Shown here in pieces: positions 48,097-56,671 of a stretch of 64,000 bases of DNA (position 1 is the first letter of the stretch; each line of letters begins with the position of its first letter). Below the pieces are notes generated by a model. It ran no database searches, was not told where the DNA came from, and was given only the letters and a program-made list of their open reading frames with translations. The stretch lies in the NCBI GenBank assembly GCA_016200225.1, contig JACQFD010000011.1, forward strand, positions 62,001 to 126,000, written 5' to 3'. Both the position numbers and the translations under genes were made by a program. The stretch is from Planctomycetota bacterium. Its GTDB lineage: Bacteria > Planctomycetota > UBA1135 > JACQFD01.

Positions 48097-49425
48097 ATGA
48101 ATATAAATAACGAATCTCCCCGCGGAATTCACATCAACAGACGCGACGTCATCGCGGCCGGCGCGGGTTTGGCCGCGACGGCGGCGCTCGGCGGCATCGG
48201 TTCCGGGGCGCATGTTCAGGGATCTGATATATTAAAAGTGGGCCTCGTCGGTTGCGGCGGACGCGGGACCGGCGCCGCGGGCCAGGCGCTCACGGCCGAT
48301 CGCGGCGCGCGGTTGTATGCGATGGCCGACGTGTTTCCCGATCGCATCGAGGGGAGCTACAATGAATTGATCAAAAATGAGCATATTGCAGGTCAGCTCG
48401 ACTGTCCGCCCGAGCGGCGGTTCACCGGCTTCGAAGGCTATAAAAAACTGATCGAGGTCTGCGATGTCGTATTATTATGTTCGACGCCGCATTTTCGCCC
48501 GATCCATCTGCGCGCGGCGGTCGAGGCGGGCAAACAGATTTTTTGTGAAAAACCCTGCGCGGTCGACGCGCCGGGGATTCGCAGCGTTCTCGAATCGGCG
48601 GAAATCGCGCGAAAAAAGAAAATTAATTTAGTCTCGGGGTTCTGCTGGCGATATCACGAGCCGGATCGCGAAGTGTTCGGCCGGATTCACGACGGTCAGA
48701 TCGGTAAAATCACCGCGCTGCACACGCGCTATCTGACCGGCGGACTCGGGCTGCGCGCCCGCCAGCCGGAGTGGAGCGATATGGAATATCAAATTCGGAA
48801 TTGGTATTATTACACATGGCTTTCCGGCGATCACATCGTCGAACAGGCGGTTCATAGTATTAATAAAATCGCGTGGGCGATGAAAGACGTGATGCCGATC
48901 GCGGCGACGGCCGTCGGGGGCCGGCAAGTTCGGACCGGTCCCGAGTTCGGCCACGTTTTCGATCATTTCGGCGTCGTTTACGAATACGCCGACGGCGTGC
49001 GCGCGTTTCACGACTGCCGCCAGATCGAAGGCTGTTTTAATGATAATACGGATTTTGTCATCGGTACAAAAGGAACGGCATTTATCAATTCGTGGGGGCC
49101 CACGCTCGTCATCGAAGGCGAAAAGAAGTGGCATTGGGAAGCGGGCCGCGTCGACGACAAACCGGTGCCGGTCCGCGATATGTATCAAGTTGAGCACGAC
49201 GAATTGTTTGCATCCATTCGTAAAGGGGGCGCGATGAACGACGGCGTCTGGCTCGCGAATAGTTGTATGATGGCGATTCTCGGGCGCATGGCGGCATACA
49301 CGGGCAAGCGCATTACGTGGGAGCAGGCGATGAACTCGAAGGAGGATTTGTCTCCGCCGAAATATGAATTCGGGCCGCTGGCCGTTCCTTCCGTGGCTCT
49401 ACCCGGCCGGACGCCGTTCGTTTAA
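48097..49425 (+). CDS. Gfo/Idh/MocA-family oxidoreductase with Tat signal
   Basis: NRRDVIAAGAGLAATAAL; KVGLVGCGGRGTGAAGQAL; GKQIFCEKPCAVDAPG; WLSGDHIVEQAVHSINK. Confidence 0.95.
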   Translation: MNINNESPRGIHINRRDVIAAGAGLAATAALGGIGSGAHVQGSDILKVGLVGCGGRGTGAAGQALTADRGARLYAMADVFPDRIEGSYNELIKNEHIAGQLDCPPERRFTGFEGYKKLIEVCDVVLLCSTPHFRPIHLRAAVEAGKQIFCEKPCAVDAPGIRSVLESAEIARKKKINLVSGFCWRYHEPDREVFGRIHDGQIGKITALHTRYLTGGLGLRARQPEWSDMEYQIRNWYYYTWLSGDHIVEQAVHSINKIAWAMKDVMPIAATAVGGRQVRTGPEFGHVFDHFGVVYEYADGVRAFHDCRQIEGCFNDNTDFVIGTKGTAFINSWGPTLVIEGEKKWHWEAGRVDDKPVPVRDMYQVEHDELFASIRKGGAMNDGVWLANSCMMAILGRMAAYTGKRITWEQAMNSKEDLSPPKYEFGPLAVPSVALPGRTPFV

Positions 49426-49454
49426 TTTAATCATACTTGAACGCGAAAACCAAC

Positions 49455-50384
49455 ATGCAACCAATCATCGACCGCCGCGGATTCATGACGATCGGCGCCG
49501 GAGCGCTCGTTGCCGGCGCGTATGCCGCGCGCGGACCCGCGGCATACGCTAACATTCCGGCGGCACGGCAGGGCGGAGCGCCGCGCAAAATGAAGAAAGC
49601 CGTGGGCATCGGCATGGTCGGCGACGGCGCGACGCTCGCAGACAAATTTAAATTATTAAAAGACCTCGGTTTCGACGGCGTCGAATTGAACCGGCCCGGC
49701 GAGCCCGCGATCGACGAAGTGATCAAAGCGCGCGACGCCGCGCAAATTACCATTGCAAATATTGTAGATTCGGTGCATTGGGGACAGACGCTCTCCGATC
49801 CCGACGCGGCCGTGCGCAAGAAGGGCCGCGAAGGCCTCGAAGCGGCGTTACGCGACGCGAAAGCACTCGGCTGCAAGACGGTGCTGCTCGTGCCGGCAGT
49901 CGTAAACGAAAAAGTCAGTTATGCCGATGCCTATGTTCGCTCGCAAACGGAAATTAAGAATGTCCTTCCGCTCGCGAAGGATCTCGGCGTTTATATTTGC
50001 ATCGAGAACGTATGGAATCAGTTTTTATTAAGTCCGCTCGAGGCTGCGCGCTACATCGACGAACTCGAAAGCCCGTACGCGGGATTCCATTTCGACGTCG
50101 GCAATATTATTAATTACGGCTGGCCCGAACAGTGGATTCGCACGCTCGGTTCGCGCATTCATAATGTTCATATTAAGGAATACAGCCGCAAGAAGCGCGA
50201 CGCCGAGGGGCTTTGGAAAGGTTTCGACGTCGACCTCCTCGACGGCGACAACCGCTGGCCGGAAGTGATGAAAGCATTCCACGAAATCGGTTATGAAGGT
50301 TTCGGCGTCGCCGAAATCAACGGCGGAGACCGCGCGCGATTGAAAGTCGTGGCCGAAAAAATGGATAAGATTTTCAGTATGTAA
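49455..50384 (+). CDS. Sugar phosphate isomerase/epimerase (AP-endonuclease-2-like TIM barrel), Tat signal
   Basis: DRRGFMTIGAGALVAGAYAARG; LKDLGFDGVELNRPGEP; ICIENVWNQFLLSP; YAGFHFDVGNIINYGWPEQWI; GFGVAEINGGD. Confidence 0.92.
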   Translation: MQPIIDRRGFMTIGAGALVAGAYAARGPAAYANIPAARQGGAPRKMKKAVGIGMVGDGATLADKFKLLKDLGFDGVELNRPGEPAIDEVIKARDAAQITIANIVDSVHWGQTLSDPDAAVRKKGREGLEAALRDAKALGCKTVLLVPAVVNEKVSYADAYVRSQTEIKNVLPLAKDLGVYICIENVWNQFLLSPLEAARYIDELESPYAGFHFDVGNIINYGWPEQWIRTLGSRIHNVHIKEYSRKKRDAEGLWKGFDVDLLDGDNRWPEVMKAFHEIGYEGFGVAEINGGDRARLKVVAEKMDKIFSM

Positions 50385-50417
50385 TGTTTAATTAATATAT
50401 TAACGATCAAGCACAAC

Positions 50418-51689
50418 ATGCAACATTCCGACGTCGAAATCACCCGCCGCTCCTTTATACTCTCGACGCCCGTGGCCCTCGCCGCGGCCGGAAGTCTCGC
50501 CTCCGTCGCGCACGCGGCCGGACGCGCGGAACTCCGGGTCGGCGTGATCGGTTGCGGCGGTCGCGGCGGCGGCGCCGCGGTGGACGCGCTGCATGCGTCG
50601 CCCGACGTTCGAATTGTTGCATTGGCCGATCTGTTTCAAGACCGCCTCGACGAATGCCGTGCGAATTTACTACAAACCGATCCGCAGCGCGCAAAAGTCG
50701 AAAATGACAAGTGTTTCACGGGATTCGATGCTTATGAAAAACTGCTCGCAACCGACGTCGATTATGTAATTTTGGCGACGGCGCCGCATTTCCGGCCGAT
50801 CCATTTCGAGGCCGCGATCGCGAAAGGAAAGCATGTATTTATCGAAAAGCCCGTTGGCGTCGATCCGACCGGCATCCGGCGAGTGCTCGCGGCCGCCGAC
50901 GAAGCTAATAAAAAGAAATTGTGCGTCGTCGCGGGCACCCAGCGCAGGCACGAGAAATGTTATTTGGAAGCGATGCAAAGAATCCGCGACGGCGCGATCG
51001 GCGACATCGTTTCGGCGCGTTGTTATTGGAACATGGGTACGCTTTGGGAGAAGGAGCGCAAACCGGAATGGACCGACGTCGAGTGGCAGATCCGCAATTG
51101 GTTATATTTCACGTGGCTCTCGGGCGACCACATCGTCGAACAGCACGTTCATAATATTGATGTTATCAATTGGGCCATGGGCTCGACGCCGGTGAAGGCG
51201 ATGGGCATGGGCGGCCGGCAGGTTCGCGTCGCGCCGCGTTTTGGTAATATATTCGATCACTTCGCGGTCGATTTTGAATATCAAGGCGGCGTGCCGTTAA
51301 TGAGTATGTGCCGTCAGACGGACGGCTGCGCGGATCGCGTTTCCGAGGCGATTCACGGTACAAAGGGTATTTGTTATACGGCGTCCGGATTCGCGAGAAT
51401 CGACGGAAAGAATCCGTGGGAATTCAAGGATACTAACAATCAGCCCTACGTTCAGGAGCACGTCGATTTGATCGCGGCGATCCGCTCCGGGAAACATGTA
51501 AACGAAGCCCACACCGTCGCCCGCTCGACGCTTTGCGCCATCATGGGACGCATGTCGGCCTACACCGGAAAGGAAATATCGTGGGATTTCGTTATGAATT
51601 CAAAACTGGATCTCGCGCCGGCGAAATATACATTCGGCGACATGAAGTCCCCGGACGTCGCCGTGCCGGGGCGCACGCCGTTGATTTAG
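50418..51689 (+). CDS. Gfo/Idh/MocA-family oxidoreductase with Tat signal
   Basis: TRRSFILSTPVALAAAGSL; VGVIGCGGRGGGAAVDAL; GKHVFIEKPVGVDPTGIRRVL; WLSGDHIVEQHVHNIDVINWAMG. Confidence 0.95.
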   Translation: MQHSDVEITRRSFILSTPVALAAAGSLASVAHAAGRAELRVGVIGCGGRGGGAAVDALHASPDVRIVALADLFQDRLDECRANLLQTDPQRAKVENDKCFTGFDAYEKLLATDVDYVILATAPHFRPIHFEAAIAKGKHVFIEKPVGVDPTGIRRVLAAADEANKKKLCVVAGTQRRHEKCYLEAMQRIRDGAIGDIVSARCYWNMGTLWEKERKPEWTDVEWQIRNWLYFTWLSGDHIVEQHVHNIDVINWAMGSTPVKAMGMGGRQVRVAPRFGNIFDHFAVDFEYQGGVPLMSMCRQTDGCADRVSEAIHGTKGICYTASGFARIDGKNPWEFKDTNNQPYVQEHVDLIAAIRSGKHVNEAHTVARSTLCAIMGRMSAYTGKEISWDFVMNSKLDLAPAKYTFGDMKSPDVAVPGRTPLI

Positions 51690-51747
51690 AAGTGGTTTCA
51701 TAAGTCTCTCGCGCTCGCGTATCGAGATACTTATGAAACCACTTCTA
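51687..51747. terminator. Long inverted repeat filling the gap between convergent genes (probable terminator or repeat element)
   Basis: TAGAAGTGGTTTCATAAGT (51687-51705) / ACTTATGAAACCACTTCTA (51729-51747), perfect 19-bp arms extended by TCTCG/CGAGA. Confidence 0.7.
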
Positions 51748-51748
51748 G

Positions 51749-53062
51749 CTATTTTTCCGCGGCGGGCGACGGCAGGAATATTCGAAAAACGCTTCCCTGC
51801 GTTTTGTTATCAACGACTTCGATGCGGCCGCCGTTGCGTTCGATCGCCCGCTTCGCGATGGCAAGTCCGAGTCCGGCGCCGCCGCGCGCGCGCGAGCGGC
51901 CCGGATCGATTCGATAAAATCGATCGAAAATCTTCGTTCGATGTTCCGGAGGAATACCGGGGCCCGAATCGCTAATTTCAATGATATTCCAATCGGCGGA
52001 GACTCTCTTTACACATACGCCGATCGCCCCCGAGCGCGGAGAATATTGTATTGCATTGTCGAGAATGTTCGTCACCGCCTGGCGAACGACCGTCGAATCG
52101 ATCGTGGAATATATATTACTATCAATATCGAGCGAGATTTTTTGTTCTTTTTCTTCCGCGAGCACCCGAAGGCATTCGACCACCGATTTTGCGAGTCCGC
52201 CGAGATCGGACAACTCGCGTTTTATTTGTAGTGCGCCGCCGTCGCCGCGCGTGAGTTCGAGCAGGCTCTCGACGAGGCGCGAAAGGCGATTGACTTCCTC
52301 CAGCATGCTGCCGACCGCGTCGCGATAAAACGTCTCGTCATGACGGCTTTGCATCGCGACTTCGCCGACGCTGCGCATCGCGGTGAGCGGCGTTCGCAAC
52401 TCATGCGACGCGTCCGCGGTGAATCTGCGAAGGCGCTCGAACGACTCGTCGAGTCTCTCGAGCGTTTCGTTAATATTAATTGTTAATTTACCGAATTCGT
52501 CGTGCGGGTTCTCGACGGAAAGCCGCGCGGAAAGGCTCTCCGCCGAAATAGCCCGCACTTTCGCCGCGAGCGCGCCGAATGGAGCGAGCACGCGACCGGC
52601 GAGAAAATAACCCGCCGCGAGCGCGAGCGCCGCTCCGCAGATAGTTAATATAATAAATACCATCGCGAGAGTCGAAAGCGTCCGCCCGGTCGCCGTCGAA
52701 TCGCGAGCGGCGGTTATTGTATAAGTCGGCCCCGCATCGTGCACGATTGCCGTTTGTGTAATATGCATTCCCGCTTCGACCGTCGACCACGCCGCCGTGC
52801 GGTGGAGGATTTTTCCGTCCTCCATGACTTCGAACAGCGGAATTGTACCATGGTTCTCGAGTTCGTCGACTTCGTTGGGCTCCGTGCGCACGACATGGAC
52901 GACATTTTGCAGGTCGCGTTCGAGGTCCTGATACAATTGTCCAAGAATGCGGGCGCGGACGATATAATAATTACCGATCGCGAATATTACCAAAATCGCG
53001 AACAGCGCGCATGCGTTCCAGAGCGTCAGACGCCACCGGATACTACGAATAAATCCGCTCAT
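51749..53062 (-). CDS. Two-component sensor histidine kinase (HAMP, HisKA, HATPase)
   Basis: FTADASHELRTPLTAMRSVGEVAMQ; NILDNAIQYSP; ISDSGPGIPPEHRTKIFDRFYRIDPGRSRARGGAGLGLAIAK. Confidence 0.96.
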   Translation of the reverse strand: MSGFIRSIRWRLTLWNACALFAILVIFAIGNYYIVRARILGQLYQDLERDLQNVVHVVRTEPNEVDELENHGTIPLFEVMEDGKILHRTAAWSTVEAGMHITQTAIVHDAGPTYTITAARDSTATGRTLSTLAMVFIILTICGAALALAAGYFLAGRVLAPFGALAAKVRAISAESLSARLSVENPHDEFGKLTININETLERLDESFERLRRFTADASHELRTPLTAMRSVGEVAMQSRHDETFYRDAVGSMLEEVNRLSRLVESLLELTRGDGGALQIKRELSDLGGLAKSVVECLRVLAEEKEQKISLDIDSNIYSTIDSTVVRQAVTNILDNAIQYSPRSGAIGVCVKRVSADWNIIEISDSGPGIPPEHRTKIFDRFYRIDPGRSRARGGAGLGLAIAKRAIERNGGRIEVVDNKTQGSVFRIFLPSPAAEK

Positions 53063-53742
53063 GATTCGTCGGAAGCCGCCTGAAAACCGACGCCGCGAAT
53101 CGTATGTATAAGTTTCCGATCGAACGGTTCGTCGATTTTTCTTCGCAATCGCGCCATCGTCACGTCGATGACATTGTCGAGCGGAGTCGCGAGCGTGGAA
53201 CTGTGCCAGACTTCGCGGGCCAGCATTTCCCTGGAAACGGCGTGCCCCGCGTGCCGCAATAAGTAGTCTAATAATTCGTATTCCTTCGCCGTGAGTTCGA
53301 TCGATTTGTCGCCGCGCGCGACGCGCCGCGTGACGAGATCCATTTCGAGATCGGCGAGTTTTAATCGTAGGATTTGATCCGCGCGGCCCCGGCGCAAAAG
53401 AGCGCGAATGCGAGCTAACAATTCGGGAAACGCGAATGGTTTTATAAGATAATCGTCCGCGCCGCTGTCGAGTCCGGCGACGCGGTCCTCGACCGTGTCG
53501 CGGGCGGTCAACAGGAGGACGGGCGTTTCCAAATGTTGTTTTCTGAGCGCGCGAAGAACCTCCAGTCCGTCGCGCCGCGGAAGCATCACGTCGAGAATGA
53601 TGAGATCGAAGACTTCACTGTTCACGAGGAAAAATCCGTCCTCGCCCGTCAGCGCCGTGCGAACTTCATAGTGCCGCTCCTCGAGTCCGGCGCGCAGCGC
53701 GTCCGCGAGTTTTTGTTCATCTTCGACGACGAGAATTCGCAC
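53059..53742 (-). CDS. OmpR-family response regulator
   Basis: MRILVVEDEQKLADALRAGL; DLIILDVMLPRRDGLEVLRAL; winged-helix DNVIDVTMARLRRKIDEP; ATGA overlap with kinase. Confidence 0.96.
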   Translation of the reverse strand: MRILVVEDEQKLADALRAGLEERHYEVRTALTGEDGFFLVNSEVFDLIILDVMLPRRDGLEVLRALRKQHLETPVLLLTARDTVEDRVAGLDSGADDYLIKPFAFPELLARIRALLRRGRADQILRLKLADLEMDLVTRRVARGDKSIELTAKEYELLDYLLRHAGHAVSREMLAREVWHSSTLATPLDNVIDVTMARLRRKIDEPFDRKLIHTIRGVGFQAASDES

Positions 53743-53891
53743 GTCTCAACACTAACGGATTTTCCGGCCGATGCACGCGCCTTACAGCGAATTAAGGAAG
53801 ATTTAAGTGACGCGATCGAGCCGCGCGGTCTATAAGCGATCGACATAAACGATCCGGATTCACCGGATAATATAAAAAGGACGAAAGAACA

Positions 53892-54758
53892 ATGATTAAC
53901 ATGATTCACGCAATTCGAACGCTCATTATAACGATCGCGTCCGTCCTTTCCTTGTTCTTGTTTTCTTCGTGCTCTTCCAAGGACGGAACGCCCGGAAAAC
54001 CACGAACGAAAGTCGCTTCGGAAGGTGTTGAAAATAGCGCAAACGACGGCGATGATGATGAAGGGGACGAGGACGGCGACGAGGCGCCGGCGAAAAAAGT
54101 TAATTTAAAGTCCGGCGACGCTTCGAAAATGGATCTCATGAACGAATATCAATTTGTGAATATAGATAAATTTAATTTTGACACGGATGAAGCGGGCGGG
54201 GCCCCCGCGGGCTGGGCCGTTGCCGAAACCGGCGGAAGAGGAATTCCAGCTACATGGAAAGTCGAGAAACGCACGGATGCGTCGAGCGGAGATCGGGTAC
54301 TGCGAATCGTTGAAACTAGAAACAGCGGCTCGACGTTTAATTTACTTATCCGCGACAAGGACTATGGCGCGGACCTCGCCGTGCGCGCGATGGTGCACGC
54401 GGAGTCCGGCGTCGAGGACCAGGGCGGCGGTCTCGTCTGGCGCCTGCGGGATTCGAATAATTACTATGTCGCGCGCTGGAATCCGCTCGAAAACAATCTT
54501 CGCGTCTACAAGGTCGAAGGCGGGAAGCGTACGATGTTCAAGTCGGTCGACGTTGCGGCCGACGCATCGAAATGGCACGCGATCGAGGCGATCATGCGCG
54601 GATCGAATATAACCATTCGATTCGATAATAAAACTCTCATGGCGTGCGGCGACTCCACGTTTCCAAGCGGCGGCAAAATCGGATTCTGGACGAAGGCCGA
54701 TGCGGCCACGTCCTTCGACAGTCTCGAATTGGACGCCGTGCTTCCCGTGAAGAAATAA
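53892..54758 (+). CDS. Lipoprotein with DUF1080/LamG-like jelly-roll domain
   Basis: Lipobox FSSC; acidic linker DGDDDEGDEDGDEAP; GGGLVWRLRDSNNYYVARWNPLENNLRVYKVEGGKRTMF; GKIGFWTKADAATSFDSLEL. Confidence 0.8.
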   Translation: MINMIHAIRTLIITIASVLSLFLFSSCSSKDGTPGKPRTKVASEGVENSANDGDDDEGDEDGDEAPAKKVNLKSGDASKMDLMNEYQFVNIDKFNFDTDEAGGAPAGWAVAETGGRGIPATWKVEKRTDASSGDRVLRIVETRNSGSTFNLLIRDKDYGADLAVRAMVHAESGVEDQGGGLVWRLRDSNNYYVARWNPLENNLRVYKVEGGKRTMFKSVDVAADASKWHAIEAIMRGSNITIRFDNKTLMACGDSTFPSGGKIGFWTKADAATSFDSLELDAVLPVKK

Positions 54759-54782
54759 ACTAAACTAATAATAATAATCCAA

Positions 54783-55505
54783 ATGAAACCACCTGATCTC
54801 GGCCGCCGCGAATTCGTCGCGGGCGCCGTCGGACTCGGCATTGCGCCTTTTGTAATGAACATGAAAAATCCAAGTTTACAAGACGGCGTAGGTTTCGCTT
54901 TTCGAAAGCCGAAGCCGCTTGGATACGAGGAAATTCCGGGATTCCTGTCCAAAGCGCAGCTCGCGGCGCACCATACGGCTCATTACGGAGGCGCGCTCAA
55001 GAGTTTAGTACAAATCGAGCAGGAACTCGAATCCGCAAATCGCAAGGCGGCGAATGCAAATTATTCACAATACCGCGCGTTGCGGCGCGAGCAATCGTTA
55101 ACAATGAACTCGGTGTTCCTGCACGAAATCTACTTCGACGGAATGACTCCAAAACCCGCGGACGCGCCGGAGCGTATTCGTAAGGTTCTCGTCGATCGGT
55201 TCGGCACGTTCGAGCGCTGGATCGAGGATTTTACGGCGTGCGCCGCCGCCGCGCGCGGCTGGGCGATTCTCGGCATGAGCGCGGGCGACGGCAAATTATA
55301 TAATATCGTCGAGGACTCGCATGACGCGGGCCTGCCGTGGGCGACGCTTCCGCTCGTCGTATGCGATGTGTATGAACATGCGTATTATATAGATTACCAA
55401 TCGAAAAAGGCGTCGTACGTCGACGGTTTCGTTAAACATATACACTGGACCGAAATCGACGCGCGATCCGGCCGCTCCGAGCTGGCCGTCCGCGCCTGGC
55501 GATGA
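54783..55505 (+). CDS. Fe/Mn superoxide dismutase-like protein with Tat signal, atypical metal-site residues
   Basis: GRREFVAGAVGLGIAPFVM; AQLAAHHTAHYGGALKSL; TMNSVFLHEIYFDGM; PLVVCDVYEHAYYIDYQSKKASYVDGF. Confidence 0.85.
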   Translation: MKPPDLGRREFVAGAVGLGIAPFVMNMKNPSLQDGVGFAFRKPKPLGYEEIPGFLSKAQLAAHHTAHYGGALKSLVQIEQELESANRKAANANYSQYRALRREQSLTMNSVFLHEIYFDGMTPKPADAPERIRKVLVDRFGTFERWIEDFTACAAAARGWAILGMSAGDGKLYNIVEDSHDAGLPWATLPLVVCDVYEHAYYIDYQSKKASYVDGFVKHIHWTEIDARSGRSELAVRAWR

Positions 55506-56671
55506 CCGGCGTCGCGGCCGCGGACAAGCCGGGGAATTGTACACTCTGGCAATTCACTTGTTACTTCATACGGCTCGGATCGTTTGGTTTCGGCGGCCCG
55601 ATCGCGCTCACGGGGGCGATGCAACGGGATCTCGTCGAGTCGCGCGCCTGGATTACAAAACAACAATTCGCCGACGGTCTCGCGCTGGCGCAGTTGATGC
55701 CCGGGCCGCTCGCGGCGCAATTGGCAATGTACCTCGGATGGGTGCGCGGCCGCGTGTTGGGCGCGACCATCGTCGGTTTTGCATTCATTTTGCCATCGTT
55801 TTTGATCGTTCTCGGATTGTCATGGTTATATTTAAGATTCGGCGGTCTGCCGTGGCTTCAACACGCATTTTACGGAGTGGGCGCCGCCGTGATCGCGATG
55901 ATCGCGCGGAGCGCGTGGAAACTGACAAATTTAACATTAAAAGCCGACCGGATTCTATGGGGGTTCTTTATAATTAACGCCGCCGTCACCGGCTGGACGG
56001 AGTCGGAATCGGCGTTCGTGTTTGTCGGCACAGGATTATTAAATATACTGATCCGGCGATTTCCGGAGGCGCCCGCGCAGAGCGCATGGATTCTCCTCCC
56101 GATGCAGTCGGATTGGCTGTGGACGGGCAGTCTCGGCGCCGCGACGGTGGACACGCTCGGCAGAATTGTTATTTATTTCGGCGAAGCGGGGGCGTTCGTG
56201 TTCGGCAGCGGCCTCGCCATCGTCCCGTTCCTGCATCACGGCGTTGTCGAACAGTATCATTGGCTTTCGGAGCGGCAGTTCATGGACGCGGTGGCCGTCG
56301 CGATGCTGACGCCCGGCCCCGTCGTCATTACAACCGCGTTTATCGGTTATATCGTCGCGGGCCCCGTCGGAGCCGCGCTCGCGGCGCTTGCCACATTTTT
56401 GCCATGTTACTGTTTTACGGTGTTGCCCGCGCCGTGGTTCGAAAAGTTTAGAAATAATTTACATCTGCGCGCATTTGTCGAAGGCGTGACGGCGGCCGCG
56501 ACGGGTGCGATCGCGGGCGCGGTTTTCGTGCTGGCCAAACGCGGAATTCAGGACGCGCCAACCGCCCTGATCGCGGTCTCGACGTTCGCCGCGATTTATT
56601 ATATTAAAAAAGTTCCGGATCCGCTCTGGCTCGCCGCCGCCGGCGCCGTCGGATGGATGTTCAGTCGTTGA
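55502..56671 (+). CDS. chrA: Chromate transporter (CHR family, two-domain)
   Basis: FIRLGSFGFGGPIALTGAMQRDLV..QLMPGPLAAQLAMYLGW; second repeat FGSGLAIVPFLHHGVV..AVAMLTPGPVVITTAFIGY; ATGA overlap with SOD-like gene. Confidence 0.92.
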   Translation: MTGVAAADKPGNCTLWQFTCYFIRLGSFGFGGPIALTGAMQRDLVESRAWITKQQFADGLALAQLMPGPLAAQLAMYLGWVRGRVLGATIVGFAFILPSFLIVLGLSWLYLRFGGLPWLQHAFYGVGAAVIAMIARSAWKLTNLTLKADRILWGFFIINAAVTGWTESESAFVFVGTGLLNILIRRFPEAPAQSAWILLPMQSDWLWTGSLGAATVDTLGRIVIYFGEAGAFVFGSGLAIVPFLHHGVVEQYHWLSERQFMDAVAVAMLTPGPVVITTAFIGYIVAGPVGAALAALATFLPCYCFTVLPAPWFEKFRNNLHLRAFVEGVTAAATGAIAGAVFVLAKRGIQDAPTALIAVSTFAAIYYIKKVPDPLWLAAAGAVGWMFSR

